64,000 nucleotides of DNA from Lishizhenia tianjinensis. GTDB taxonomy: Bacteria; Bacteroidota; Bacteroidia; Flavobacteriales_D; Crocinitomicaceae. How positions within the stretch are numbered: the stretch's first letter is position 1; the number at the start of each line of letters is the position of its first letter. The notes under the pieces are model-generated. The model saw only the letters and a program-made list of their open reading frames with translations. It searched no databases and was not told the origin of the DNA. The translations under genes were made by a program, and so were the position numbers. This document shows positions 16,656-26,745 of this stretch, in pieces. Location of the stretch: positions 62,001 to 126,000 of the forward strand of contig NZ_FPAS01000006.1 of assembly GCF_900116425.1 (NCBI RefSeq), written 5' to 3'.

Positions 16656-17923
16656 GATTTATTCGATAGCATAAAATTACCAATTTTACAGTGAAGACAC
16701 TTCCTAATGCTACAAAAAAACTGATTTTGTTCTAAAAGAGCTTGCGTATCGAAAGCACTTTCTATATCTACTCCCCTTTTCTTCCATTTTTCTACTATCG
16801 CATTCTCCTCTGGGGGCAATTGTAGCAAAATGTCCATGGCCATCTGCAAATCTCTATCCTTCCCTTTTTGCTTGCCCCGAAACCAAAAAAACAAAGCAAA
16901 AGCATTGATGAATATTACATTTTGTGCCTTTTCACTTAAATGGGCTTCATGCTTTTTCAGGGTTCTAGACTTGAAGGAATAGTGATTTCTCCAAAATGGA
17001 GAGATATTACTTTTAAACTTTTCGCGTAACTGGTTTAAATTATTCGACTGAAAAGGTAAGAACTCGTATTTCCATTGCACTATGAAATGCGCCAACTGTA
17101 CGATTTTTAAATTGGGAAAACTGCTCGGTCTTACACCACTAAAACGCCAAGCACTCGGATGCATCTCTATCAATCCATACTTCTGCTTTAAAAAATACCA
17201 ATGCTCTTTTAATCTATCTGTATAAGGATGATTTGCTGCTGATGAAAGCAAGCCACTACTTCCCAACATAAGCGCTTCTACACGTTGTATATCCCAAGCC
17301 TCTCGTAACAAAAGTTGATAGGATAAAATTTGTGACAATTGCTGGAAGGGAAGTTTATTGACACGACCACCGAAACTTTGAAACAATAGATAATGCAAAA
17401 CCTGTTTATAATCCTGATTCGCATTTTCAAACACTTGGTTTAACTCCTTAAATTTTCGATCAAATCGATGAGAAAAAGCTACACTTACCTGCTGAAAAAC
17501 CAATAATTTATTCTGTTTGAGTTGAGGCTGACAGGGTAACACTTCATCCTTTTTAAACACATATTGGAAATTTTTAAAATGATCTAAATCTAAGTAGGCC
17601 CTCAATTCTAACGTTGGCAATTCGCGCCCATTCACAAATACGGCTTCATCATAGTTATAGACAACGTGTAATATTACATTGTTGTAGGTGGGGTCATGTT
17701 GATGCCCATGTTTGTACCAATCCGAAGAATTGACATGCATTTCTACATTGCCAGACCAAATCAATTCTTCTAAACGCAATTTTGCATTGAAAAAATCTGG
17801 ACCGGTGTCGTGATTAAGTTGTCCAAATTCTAATATTTCTAAGGGGTTCCCATCCACAAGGACGAGTTTTTGCACAGGTAATCTTTTCGACTCCCATACA
17901 TAATGGATATACTCTTCTTTCAT
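16652..17923 (-). CDS. DUF2851 family protein
   Basis: 423 residues, start at ATG 17923 (MKEEYIHYVWESKRLP). Conserved family stretches include DGNPLEILEFGQLNHDTGPD, FFNAKLRLEELIWSGNVEMH and NNVILHVVYNYD. The family is widespread in Bacteroidota and has no assigned function. I see no signal peptide or membrane helix, so it is probably cytoplasmic. It is the first gene of an operon with a PspC-like protein, a K+ channel and an RmlD-like reductase. Confidence 0.85.
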   Translation of the reverse strand: MKEEYIHYVWESKRLPVQKLVLVDGNPLEILEFGQLNHDTGPDFFNAKLRLEELIWSGNVEMHVNSSDWYKHGHQHDPTYNNVILHVVYNYDEAVFVNGRELPTLELRAYLDLDHFKNFQYVFKKDEVLPCQPQLKQNKLLVFQQVSVAFSHRFDRKFKELNQVFENANQDYKQVLHYLLFQSFGGRVNKLPFQQLSQILSYQLLLREAWDIQRVEALMLGSSGLLSSAANHPYTDRLKEHWYFLKQKYGLIEMHPSAWRFSGVRPSSFPNLKIVQLAHFIVQWKYEFLPFQSNNLNQLREKFKSNISPFWRNHYSFKSRTLKKHEAHLSEKAQNVIFINAFALFFWFRGKQKGKDRDLQMAMDILLQLPPEENAIVEKWKKRGVDIESAFDTQALLEQNQFFCSIRKCLHCKIGNFMLSNKS

Positions 17924-17981
17924 AGCGATTAGGTTGAAACTAGAAGTTACGAAAAAGCGCAGAGCTAAAAAAATAAAGCAC

Positions 17982-18011
17982 AAAAAAAGGTGAATTGTTT
18001 CAACCCACCTT
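17982..18011 (-). terminator. intrinsic terminator after pyrF
   Basis: Arms 17987-17997 and 18001-18011 (AAGGTG..., two G-U pairs in RNA), 3-nt loop, then a T-run in the minus direction. Ends the purM-prfA-pyrF transcript. Confidence 0.75.
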
Positions 18012-18031
18012 CTTCCTAATTTTATTATGAA

Positions 18032-18850
18032 TTACCAGCCTTTCGCTTGTAATATCTTGTGCATATCTTGCTGTATGGCCTGAGCAGCTTCAGCAGCTTT
18101 TTGAGCAAAATCTTCACCCTGTCCGGCATAAATAATACCGCGTGATGAATTCACCAACAAACCACAATCCTCATTGAATCCGTATTGAGCAACATCTTCT
18201 AAGCTTCCACCTTGGGCACCTACACCAGGCACCAAAAAGAAGTTATTTGGAACCGTTTTTCTTACCTCTCCAATACCTTCAGCACGCGTTGCACCCACTA
18301 CATACATAAGGTTTTCTGGCGTACCCCATTCTGAAGTTTTACGCAAGACCTTTTTGTACAACTCCTCACCTTGTGCATCTTTCACAAATTGAAAATCAAG
18401 CGCACCTGCGTTAGAAGTTAAGGCTAAAACGATTACCCATTTATCTTCGAATTGTAAGAAAGGCGTAACAGAGTCTTCTCCCATGTAAGGAGCAACAGTT
18501 ACCGAATCAAAATTTAAATATTCAAAGAAAGTTTTGGCATAATAACTAGAAGTGTTTCCTATATCCCCACGTTTTGCATCAGCAATGGTAAAGATGTTCT
18601 CTGGAATGTACTCCATGGTTTTCTCCAAAGACTCCCACCCCTTCTTACCTAAGCATTCGTAAAATGCAATGTTAGGTTTATAAGCTACACAGTAATCTTT
18701 AGTAGCATCTATAATCTGCTTGTTGAATTCGAAGATTGGATCTTCAGTATCTAACAAGTGCTTTGGAATTTTATTCAAATCTGTATCCAACCCAACACAT
18801 AAGAAGGACTGTTTTCTTTTGATCTCAGCAACTAATTCTTCCTTCTTCAT
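18032..18850 (-). CDS. pyrF: orotidine-5'-phosphate decarboxylase, type 2
   Basis: Last step of UMP synthesis. 272 residues, the longer type 2 enzyme: [17 protein letters not shown] near the N-terminus, YKPNIAFYE, the catalytic motif [11 protein letters not shown] (about residues 90-100), and PGVGAQGG near the phosphate site. ATG start 2 bp after prfA; the third gene of a purM-prfA-pyrF operon. Confidence 0.96.
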   Translation of the reverse strand: MKKEELVAEIKRKQSFLCVGLDTDLNKIPKHLLDTEDPIFEFNKQIIDATKDYCVAYKPNIAFYECLGKKGWESLEKTMEYIPENIFTIADAKRGDIGNTSSYYAKTFFEYLNFDSVTVAPYMGEDSVTPFLQFEDKWVIVLALTSNAGALDFQFVKDAQGEELYKKVLRKTSEWGTPENLMYVVGATRAEGIGEVRKTVPNNFFLVPGVGAQGGSLEDVAQYGFNEDCGLLVNSSRGIIYAGQGEDFAQKAAEAAQAIQQDMHKILQAKGW

Positions 18851-18852
18851 GC

Positions 18853-19932
18853 TTAAGCTGTTTCTCCTTTCATTTTCTCTGCATTCTCAGCAACCTTCAA
18901 GGCATCTATCATTTCTTGAATATCTCCGTTAATGAAGTTAGAAAGGTTATACATAGTTTTATTGATACGGTGATCTGTTACACGACCTTGTGGGTAGTTG
19001 TACGTTCTAATTTTGGCAGATCTATCTCCCGTAGAAACTAAAGATTTTCTTTGTTCTGCACGTTCCGCATTCTTCTTTTCCAATTCCTGCGTGTACATTC
19101 TTGAGCGCAATACAGAAATTGCCTTCTCTAAGTTTTTGTGCTGTGAACGTCCATCCTGACACTCTACAACTATACCTGTTGGAATGTGTGTTAAACGAAT
19201 AGCAGATTCCGTCTTGTTAACGTGCTGTCCACCCGCACCAGATGCTCTAAAGGTATCTCTTTTCACATCCGACATGTTTAATTCAACATCCACTTCTTCT
19301 GCCTCTGGTAAAACCGCAACAGTGATTGCAGATGTATGCACACGACCTTGTGATTCAGTTTCAGGAACACGTTGTACACGGTGAACTCCAGATTCGAACT
19401 TCATGGTTCCATACACACCTTCACCTGCCACATTCATGGAGATTTCTTTGTATCCTTTGGTTCCCCCTTCGTTCGAGTTCAATACTTCAACTTGCCATCC
19501 TTTGTTTTTGAAGTACATGCTATACATTCTGAAGACATCCTCCACGAAAATACACGCTTCATCTCCTCCTGTACCGGCACGTAATTCCACAATAACGTTT
19601 TTATCGTCTTCCGGATCTTTAGGAATCAACAACATCTTCAACTCTTCTTCAAGAGCAGGCTTTTGCGATTCCAATTCGTGCAATTCCATTTTAGCCATTT
19701 CTTTCATTTCTTCATCTTCTTCCATTTCTAGAAGCTCCTTTGATGAAGTAATGTTGTCTAAAATGTTCTTGTATTTTTTATACGCTACAACTATCTCTTC
19801 AAGGTCTTTGTACTCCTTGTTCAATTTTACGTAACGTTTCATATCCGCAATGATGTCTGGATCGACGATCAAACGTCCAACCTCTTCAAAGCGGTAATTT
19901 ATATCTTCTAATTTACCTAGTAAATCTTCCAT
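18853..19932 (-). CDS. prfA: peptide chain release factor 1
   Basis: Ends translation at UAA and UAG. 359 residues. The stop-codon recognition tripeptide is P-E-T within [17 protein letters not shown] (RF1 PxT type), and the catalytic GGQ lies in [17 protein letters not shown] (about residues 220-236). Length and both motifs separate it from RF2. The ATG overlaps the purM stop by one base (TAATG). Confidence 0.97.
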   Translation of the reverse strand: MEDLLGKLEDINYRFEEVGRLIVDPDIIADMKRYVKLNKEYKDLEEIVVAYKKYKNILDNITSSKELLEMEEDEEMKEMAKMELHELESQKPALEEELKMLLIPKDPEDDKNVIVELRAGTGGDEACIFVEDVFRMYSMYFKNKGWQVEVLNSNEGGTKGYKEISMNVAGEGVYGTMKFESGVHRVQRVPETESQGRVHTSAITVAVLPEAEEVDVELNMSDVKRDTFRASGAGGQHVNKTESAIRLTHIPTGIVVECQDGRSQHKNLEKAISVLRSRMYTQELEKKNAERAEQRKSLVSTGDRSAKIRTYNYPQGRVTDHRINKTMYNLSNFINGDIQEMIDALKVAENAEKMKGETA

Positions 19933-21104
19933 TATTTATCGTAAATGAATTCTCCGTATGGAGATTGTATCGTTAATTTCTTTCCTTCATGCTCTTCCAC
20001 TCTACCTACGATCTGAGCATCTACATTGAAAGATTTAGAAATTTCTATGATTGAAGCAGCGATTTCTTCTGGAACATAAATTTCCATTCTGTGCCCCATA
20101 TTAAACACCTTGTACATTTCCTTCCACTCTGTTCCTGATTCTTTTTGAATCACATCAAACAATGGAGGAATAGGGAACATATTATCTTTAATCACGTGTA
20201 CGTTATCCACGAAGTGTAACACTTTTGTTTGTGCACCACCACTACAGTGAACCATACCTGCGATATCTGCTCTGTGCTTGTCTAAAATTTTCTTGATAAT
20301 TGGCGCGTATGTACGTGTTGGAGACAACACCATTTTACCTGCATCCACAGGAACACCATCTATCTGATCTGTTAATCCGTAAGAACCCGAGTATACTAAA
20401 TCATCTTGAACTGATGGATCAAAACTCTCTGGGAATTTAGTAGCTAAGTCGTGCTTAAATACATCGTGACGTGCAGAAGTTAATCCATTACTTCCCATAC
20501 CACCGTTGTATTCTTTCTCGTAAGTTGCTTGACCAAATGAAGCCAAACCAACGATTACATTACCACCTTTGATGTTGTGGTTAGAAACAACGTCCTCACG
20601 CTTCATTCTAGCTACTACTGTTGAGTCAACAATAATCGTTCTTACTAAGTCACCTACATCTGCAGTTTCACCACCTGTAGAGAAAATACCAATTCCTTGT
20701 TCTCTTAAATCAGACAACAACTCTTCAGTACCATTAATTATTTCGGCAATAACATCACCGTTTACTAGATTTTTATTTCTACCAATAGTACTTGATAAAA
20801 GGATATTATCTGTAGCTCCTACACACAATAAATCATCTATGTTCATGATCAATGCATCTTGAGCAATACCTTTCCATACAGATAAATCACCTGTTTCTTT
20901 CCAGTACATGTAGGCCAAAGAAGATTTTGTACCTGCACCATCAGCGTGCATTACTACACAGTAGTCTTCATCACCTGTTAAGTGATCTGGAACTATTTTA
21001 CAAAATGCTTTTGGAAACAATCCTTTATCAACATTCTTGATTGCGTTGTGAACATCCTCTTTTCCAGCGGAAACGCCTCTTAAGTTATATCTAGTATCTG
21101 CCAT
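19932..21104 (-). CDS. purM: phosphoribosylformylglycinamidine cyclo-ligase
   Basis: AIR synthetase, fifth step of purine synthesis. 390 residues, longer than the roughly 345 of E. coli PurM and typical of Bacteroidota. HADGAGTKSSLAYMYW (about residues 53-68), IAQDALIMNIDDLLCVGA, the glycine-rich STGGETADVGD and FNMGHRMEIYVP are ATP-binding and family landmarks. An exact -7 element lies 16 bp upstream. It is followed by prfA with 1-bp overlap, then pyrF. Confidence 0.96.
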   Translation of the reverse strand: MADTRYNLRGVSAGKEDVHNAIKNVDKGLFPKAFCKIVPDHLTGDEDYCVVMHADGAGTKSSLAYMYWKETGDLSVWKGIAQDALIMNIDDLLCVGATDNILLSSTIGRNKNLVNGDVIAEIINGTEELLSDLREQGIGIFSTGGETADVGDLVRTIIVDSTVVARMKREDVVSNHNIKGGNVIVGLASFGQATYEKEYNGGMGSNGLTSARHDVFKHDLATKFPESFDPSVQDDLVYSGSYGLTDQIDGVPVDAGKMVLSPTRTYAPIIKKILDKHRADIAGMVHCSGGAQTKVLHFVDNVHVIKDNMFPIPPLFDVIQKESGTEWKEMYKVFNMGHRMEIYVPEEIAASIIEISKSFNVDAQIVGRVEEHEGKKLTIQSPYGEFIYDK

Positions 21105-21120
21105 AATAATTCTTGGACGG

Positions 21121-21128
21121 CAAAGATA
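21121..21128 (-). promoter_or_regulatory. -7 element of the purM operon
   Basis: TATCTTTG on the minus strand, exact TAnnTTTG, 16 bp before the ATG, just downstream of the terminator of the preceding gene. No clear -33 TTG. Confidence 0.55.
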
Positions 21129-21170
21129 ACTATTATAATTTATCTAAGCGAGTCCGACTTTTATAAATCA

Positions 21171-21203
21171 AAAAATCCCGACGGCTTTCACCATCGGGAT
21201 TTT
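21171..21203 (-). terminator. intrinsic terminator after the PorE-like gene
   Basis: Stem AATCCCGA/TCGGGATT (21174-21181 with 21194-21201) with a partly paired 12-nt interior, then T-run in the minus direction. Confidence 0.8.
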
Positions 21204-21226
21204 CAAATATTTCTAAAACCTTGTTG

Positions 21227-23329
21227 TTATTCTGCTGAAGTTGTACCTCCTGCAACGTAGTCCATACTCACAACCTTTCCTTCCGTTCTACGGTTGAATT
21301 GGTGAAGTTTTTCAAACAACGTAGGATTTGATTTCTTGAACTTATTGATGTAAGACTCTGTCAACAATACTTCTTCGTAAACGGTTCCCATCTCTGGTTT
21401 GTCTACTACATAGTTTCCATTTACTAAGTATACTGTTCTTGGTTCATTTTCACCAGCTCCTTCAGGAACCAATCTTTCTCTTGGAACTCCTTTTTCATTC
21501 ACTAAGTAATCAACACAAGATTGAGCTCTGGCTTGTGCCAACTTCTCATTTGCAGATGCGCTACCACGTGAATCGGTGTGTGACACTAGACGAATTACCA
21601 TTCCTGGGTATTCTTCTAACATGTCGTAAACAAAGTTCAAGGAATCTTTTGAGTTAATTGAATCTTGAATAACCATCAACTTCGCACTACCAAGTTCGTA
21701 ACGAACCTCAGGTAAACGAATTGGTGTTTTTGGTACCATGTTCATTGCAAAGTAGAAATCTTGGTTATCTGGCAATCCTTTTGTTGTAAACTCAACCATT
21801 TGTGGGTTGTCGTGGTACCCTTCTAATGGCAACAATTTCACTTTAAAATCACCTTCTTCTCCAATGTAACGGTCACCATTTGGTTTTTTCTCCCAGTACA
21901 CCATTCCACTTTCGTTCGTTACTCCTGTAAAAGTTCCCTCTGCAGTTGTAATCTCAACTGATGCTCCATTTACTTTCTCAGAAGAACCTAACTTACTTAC
22001 TACAACTTTAAGTGTAAATAAGTTTGGTGGAATTTCGTAAGAGTAAATGTTTGTAGCGTTAGAACCTTTCTTTCTATCAGAAGTAAAGTATCCTCTCTTC
22101 TCGTCTACTTGCGTTAAGTGGAAGTCATTATCTTTTGAGTTAAAAGGGTAACCCATGTTTTCTGGCGCTGCCCATTTGTACTCTGTACCTACTCTTTTCG
22201 CAACAAAGATATCCATACCTCCTAATCCAACGTGACCAGAAGAAGCAAAGAACAATTCTCCGTTCAATCCGAAAGTTGGGAACAACTCATCTTGAGCTGT
22301 ATTAATTTCTGGACCCATATTTACAGGATCAGACCAAGAATCAGATCTTCTATCGTACTCTGTGTACCATAAATCTTTTCCTCCAAATCCACCTGGCATA
22401 TCAGAAGCAAAGATTAAGAATCTTCCATCTTCTGAAGGACAAGGGTGACCAACAGAAATTGTATCGTTTGGCTTCAAGTTAATTTTCTCTGGAATATCCC
22501 AAGATTTTCCTTTTGCTTGAGAAACGAAGATATCACATCCAAAGAAGTTATCATCTGGGTTGTAACATCTTGTAAAGAACATTTGCTTGTAACGACCATC
22601 AAAAGCTACTGTTGCTTCGTGGTGTTCTGTATTAATACTATCGTCTTCTACTGGAGTTACCTCTCTGTAGTTTCCGTTTTTATCTAATTCTGAGTAAAAA
22701 ATATCGTAGTACTTCTCTCCCGAACGTGGATCTATATCCTTTCCTAAAGACTCTGCTCTTGCAGAAGAGAACATGATTTTATCCCCTCTTCTATCAGCAA
22801 TAACCAAAGCCATGTCTGAAGCCTTGTCATTAATTTTTTCTTCAGGTTTAATCGTAACCTTTTTTGCCAATGCTACAGTAATTGGAGCTTGCTCACATGA
22901 CTTGATTGCATCCTCTGCAGCCTTATCACCAGGCACTAATTCTAAATACTCTTGGTATTGTTCTTTGGCTTTGTCGTAATCTCCCGTAAAACGGTGAGTT
23001 TCTCCATAGTTAAAATGAACTTTAGGATCTGTTTTAGCGAATCCTAAGTCTATAGCTCTTTCATACCATTCTTTTGCTGCTTCGTGTTGCTCTGTTAGGC
23101 GGTATGATTCTGCAACGCAATATGCCATTTCTGCTTTGTATTCCTTTGACTTCCCAGCCTTGTAAGGAATTTTATTATATGCTTTTTCACATTCTTCGAC
23201 AGCCACAGCATAGTTCCTTCCAGAAAATGCTTTTCTTGCATCTTTGATAGGTCCTTTTTGCGCGAAAAGCGAAAGACTACAGAATGTTAACGTAACGACA
23301 AGTAGTGATTTATAGCTCATGTACGACAT
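21227..23329 (-). CDS. PorE-like outer-membrane protein (TPR, PD40 propeller, CRD, OmpA domain)
   Basis: 700 residues. Signal peptide (to about 24, SLSLFAQ), tetratricopeptide region (about 28-150), PD40-type beta-propeller (about 185-440, with GHPCPSEDGRFLIFASD and GKDLWYTE), carboxypeptidase-regulatory-like domain (about 445-535), and a C-terminal OmpA peptidoglycan-binding domain (VSHTDSRGSASANEKLAQAR). This order matches PorE of the type IX secretion system and relatives. Unlike the P. gingivalis protein it has no lipobox Cys, and about 30 residues are inserted between GAGENEP and the conserved NRR. It is therefore called PorE-like, not PorE. Confidence 0.8.
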   Translation of the reverse strand: MSYMSYKSLLVVTLTFCSLSLFAQKGPIKDARKAFSGRNYAVAVEECEKAYNKIPYKAGKSKEYKAEMAYCVAESYRLTEQHEAAKEWYERAIDLGFAKTDPKVHFNYGETHRFTGDYDKAKEQYQEYLELVPGDKAAEDAIKSCEQAPITVALAKKVTIKPEEKINDKASDMALVIADRRGDKIMFSSARAESLGKDIDPRSGEKYYDIFYSELDKNGNYREVTPVEDDSINTEHHEATVAFDGRYKQMFFTRCYNPDDNFFGCDIFVSQAKGKSWDIPEKINLKPNDTISVGHPCPSEDGRFLIFASDMPGGFGGKDLWYTEYDRRSDSWSDPVNMGPEINTAQDELFPTFGLNGELFFASSGHVGLGGMDIFVAKRVGTEYKWAAPENMGYPFNSKDNDFHLTQVDEKRGYFTSDRKKGSNATNIYSYEIPPNLFTLKVVVSKLGSSEKVNGASVEITTAEGTFTGVTNESGMVYWEKKPNGDRYIGEEGDFKVKLLPLEGYHDNPQMVEFTTKGLPDNQDFYFAMNMVPKTPIRLPEVRYELGSAKLMVIQDSINSKDSLNFVYDMLEEYPGMVIRLVSHTDSRGSASANEKLAQARAQSCVDYLVNEKGVPRERLVPEGAGENEPRTVYLVNGNYVVDKPEMGTVYEEVLLTESYINKFKKSNPTLFEKLHQFNRRTEGKVVSMDYVAGGTTSAE

Positions 23330-23457
23330 TGGTTTTATAAAATTTTACGAAAGAAAATAATTTTAATCGGTTTAAGCAAACAAAATAAAACAAAGTTTCC
23401 TAACCCTAAAGTCTTCCGTTCATTAATTTAGATATTTAACGTATTAGATTGAAAGGG

Positions 23458-24495
23458 TTACACTTCCCTCGATGACATGTACACTTCCCACTTATCTAAA
23501 ACAGCCTGAAAATTGGCTGGAAGATCAGAATCAAAACGTTTATACTCATCTTTAACAGGATGCTGAAACCCTAAAGTTTTTGCATGTAATGCTTGTCCAG
23601 GCAAAAGCGCAAAACAGTTCTCTACAAACTGTCTATACTTAGTAAAAGTAGTTCCTTTTAAGATCTTATCACCTCCGTATTCGTTGTCATTAAACAAAGG
23701 GTGACCAATAGATTTAAAGTGCGCACGGATTTGGTGAGTTCTACCTGTTTCCAATTTACACTCTACCAAAGTAACATACCCGAATCGTCTGATAACTTTA
23801 TAGTGTGTTACCGCATGTTTACCGTGTTCTCCTTCTGGGAAAACATCCATCACTTTTCTATTCTTTAAGGAACGACCTATATGCCCAGTAATGGTTCCAT
23901 CTTCCTCTATATCACCCCAAACTAAGGCATGGTACCTACGTTCTGTGGTTCTATCGAAGAATTGTTTGGCCAAGTGAGTTAAAGCGTGTTCTGTTTTCGC
24001 AATAACCATTAACCCCGTAGTATTCTTATCTAAACGGTGCACCAATCCTGGTCTTCCGTAATAATCTTCCGTCTTCTGAGGTAAATTATCAATATGGTAA
24101 ACCAAAGCATTCACCAAGGTACCCGTGTAATTTCCATAACCTGGGTGCACCACCATTTCCGCTGGCTTATTCACCACTAATAAGGTGTCATCCTCGTAAT
24201 GGATTTCCAAAGGAATATCTTCTGGAATTAATTCGATTTCTCGAACAGGATAAGGAAACTCTACCGTGATTACATCATCTGGCTTTACCTTATAATTTTG
24301 TTTTACAGCTTTACCGTTGGCATGGATGTTACCATTTTTGGCTGCTGTTTGTATTTTATTACGCGTAGTATTTGGTAAGCGGTCCAATAAGAATTTATCT
24401 ACCCTTAAAACCTCTTGCCCTTTATCCGCTACAACTTTATGATGTTCAAATAACTCTTCTGATTCTGAATTAAAGTCTTCTATCTCTTCGCTCAC
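23458..24495 (-). CDS. rluD: RluA/RluD-family pseudouridine synthase
   Basis: Converts uridine to pseudouridine in 23S rRNA. 345 residues: S4 RNA-binding domain (about 30-90), then catalytic domain with GRPGLVHRLDKNTTGLMVIA carrying the catalytic Asp in HRLDK, and LETGRTHQIRAHF. The start is GTG at 24495, overlapping the stop of the preceding gene by 4 bp (GTGA); no nearby ATG exists. RluD assignment is the most likely of the RluA/C/D group, not proven. Confidence 0.9.
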   Translation of the reverse strand: MSEEIEDFNSESEELFEHHKVVADKGQEVLRVDKFLLDRLPNTTRNKIQTAAKNGNIHANGKAVKQNYKVKPDDVITVEFPYPVREIELIPEDIPLEIHYEDDTLLVVNKPAEMVVHPGYGNYTGTLVNALVYHIDNLPQKTEDYYGRPGLVHRLDKNTTGLMVIAKTEHALTHLAKQFFDRTTERRYHALVWGDIEEDGTITGHIGRSLKNRKVMDVFPEGEHGKHAVTHYKVIRRFGYVTLVECKLETGRTHQIRAHFKSIGHPLFNDNEYGGDKILKGTTFTKYRQFVENCFALLPGQALHAKTLGFQHPVKDEYKRFDSDLPANFQAVLDKWEVYMSSREV

Positions 24496-26735
24496 CTCTT
24501 AACTATTTTTGCCGTTTTCAATATTTGATGTTGTTCATCGTAAATGCTCACCAAATATATTCCGGCGTCAAAGTTAGCTAAATCTAAGGATAGCGCATTT
24601 GATTTTCTAAAAAGTTCTCTTCCTCCTAAATCATACACAGCTACCGTATAGTCTTTTTCATAATCCGTTTTAAGGTTCACCCAACCGCTCGAAGGATTTG
24701 GATAGAGCGTAAAATCGACCGCTTTCTCCTCCTCAATTTCTTCAGTAGACAACTGGTAATCTAATTTCGTAGAGAACATAGGACGCATCATAACCGACCC
24801 TTCAAAACCTGTATTCTCCCATGAATTTTCACCATCCAAACTGAAGAATATTTTATCGTTATTGGCGATATTCATATCTAAACCAACATTCAATCTATCG
24901 GCATCTAATTGTCTCCATCCTATGTAAAACACCTCATCAACCGGTACTTTTGCTGTATCCTTAAAATAATAAGTATAGAAACCATTGTTACCATAGGTAT
25001 ATTGCGGTTGACGCACAGAGATAAAATCATCTTGGTATAAAACAGCACCTGGCTCTCCGTTGTCATCTCCCCAAACCGTTAATAAAAACAACTTGTTCGA
25101 AACATCATTTGCCGCTGGCACAAAGTGGATCTGAATAGCCACCAAAGAATCAGCTTCATAGGCCTCAAACTTATAGGCAAGTCTTACCTGTGTTCCGTTT
25201 GGTCCGTAAGCCAACTCTGCCGTACCATCGTCATAAGCATAAACCGCTTTAAAGGTTTGCGTTCCGAAAGTAGAATCGTTGTAACTAAAGTCATTGAAAG
25301 GAACACTCGCTTCGGCTATCCAATCAAACTCGGCCATAGTATCATTGGCAAGGTTGGCGTCAAAACTATATCCTCCGCTCAAGTCAATTTCAGAAAAATA
25401 ATGTGTTCTTGGTGCGTAATCCAAATCAGGGTTAGACAAATCGGCACCAACGAAATTGAAACTTCCTTCAAAAACATCGTTGTAATATACATTCAAACTT
25501 CCCCCTGCTGAGTTGTTGGCAGCAACTGACTGGTTATTGCGCAAAGCTATCTGTAAAGCATCAGTCATTTTACCATTCGGGTTGTTTCTGTAGTGATCCC
25601 AAGGCACCTGGGTGTAGTCCTTTAATAAAGTATATAAAGGATAAGCAAAAGCAAAATCCTCAAACAATGTATCGTCGTAGGCCGACATCTCTCGCAACAT
25701 CACATAATCTACGTGAAACTGATCCAAGGCTCCAGATGGCAACCCATAATTCACAAAACGAAATTGAAAACCATCTGCAAAATATTTCGCATCGCTGATG
25801 CGGATATGTCCCGCGTTAAAGTTTGTTCCTTGTCCACCCTGCGTACTCCAAACTCTCTCCCAAACTTGATCTACAGGTGAGTAAAATTCAACATACAAAG
25901 AATCGTCAGACTCTGTAGGATCGCCCAAACCTTCTGTTTGGTACAGAAAACTAAAGTAAACAGAATCACTTGCCTGATATCCACCCATATTAATAGGCTT
26001 TGAGGTCAAATAATCACACAAAGCATTAGTTATGCTTCCAAAATTGTAAGGATATCCAAACTCGTTTAAACCATCAAAAGTAGCCACTCCAAGTGTTATG
26101 GGATTTTTAGCCATTCTGTAGTTGTGGTAAGCATAGGTGTCTAACCAAAGCTTCGTAGAGTCATTCAATTGCGTAAAGAAAATACGCGCTTCATATTGTT
26201 CAAATTCTGGATCTAATACAAAAACAGTATCTGAAGTCAAGTTCCCATTCTCCAAAGTATCAAACACAAAATAGTTGGGATAACCATAGTTCTGTATATA
26301 GTTCACCGGATAAATATCCAAGGCATTGTATTCGAAAACCGTGCTGTCGTAATATACCGTATCGCTGGTATTATTATCCACGTTCACATTCACTTTAAAC
26401 GTCTTGCTTGTGGTAAACTTACTCCCTGCAGGCATAGGTGTTGTACTCGCCTCCATAAGCATAGAGTAGTACAATTCCTCCGTTACACCAGCACCAGTAA
26501 AATCAGTAGGATATACTTGAAAATTATTGCGCGAAAAATCATCAAAAAAAGGAAGTTCTAAACTATCCGATTGATACACAAAAGTACTATCAAAGGAATT
26601 CTCTAAACTTTTTTGATAGGCTACAGCATGCTCTTTTTGTAAGGATGGATTACCAATTAATGGCGCTACACTTTCCTGCGCATATGCAGTAATTCCTGAT
26701 AGAAGGATGGATATAGCAAAAGCTATTCTTCTCAT
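24492..26735 (-). CDS. secreted T9SS cargo protein with type A sorting domain
   Basis: 747 residues. Signal peptide MRRIAFAISILLSGITAYAQ; the end (about 675-747) is a type A T9SS C-terminal domain: FTLYPNPSSGWVNLKTDY, TVAVYDLGGRELFR, and a final FDAGIYLVSIYDEQ...TAKIVKR. The middle is rich in aromatic and acidic residues and predicted beta structure; I recognise no enzyme motif. Likely exported through the T9SS and fixed on the cell surface or released (inference from the sorting domain). Coupled to rluD by a 4-bp overlap. Confidence 0.85.
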   Translation of the reverse strand: MRRIAFAISILLSGITAYAQESVAPLIGNPSLQKEHAVAYQKSLENSFDSTFVYQSDSLELPFFDDFSRNNFQVYPTDFTGAGVTEELYYSMLMEASTTPMPAGSKFTTSKTFKVNVNVDNNTSDTVYYDSTVFEYNALDIYPVNYIQNYGYPNYFVFDTLENGNLTSDTVFVLDPEFEQYEARIFFTQLNDSTKLWLDTYAYHNYRMAKNPITLGVATFDGLNEFGYPYNFGSITNALCDYLTSKPINMGGYQASDSVYFSFLYQTEGLGDPTESDDSLYVEFYSPVDQVWERVWSTQGGQGTNFNAGHIRISDAKYFADGFQFRFVNYGLPSGALDQFHVDYVMLREMSAYDDTLFEDFAFAYPLYTLLKDYTQVPWDHYRNNPNGKMTDALQIALRNNQSVAANNSAGGSLNVYYNDVFEGSFNFVGADLSNPDLDYAPRTHYFSEIDLSGGYSFDANLANDTMAEFDWIAEASVPFNDFSYNDSTFGTQTFKAVYAYDDGTAELAYGPNGTQVRLAYKFEAYEADSLVAIQIHFVPAANDVSNKLFLLTVWGDDNGEPGAVLYQDDFISVRQPQYTYGNNGFYTYYFKDTAKVPVDEVFYIGWRQLDADRLNVGLDMNIANNDKIFFSLDGENSWENTGFEGSVMMRPMFSTKLDYQLSTEEIEEEKAVDFTLYPNPSSGWVNLKTDYEKDYTVAVYDLGGRELFRKSNALSLDLANFDAGIYLVSIYDEQHQILKTAKIVKR

Positions 26736-26745
26736 AATTTTATTT

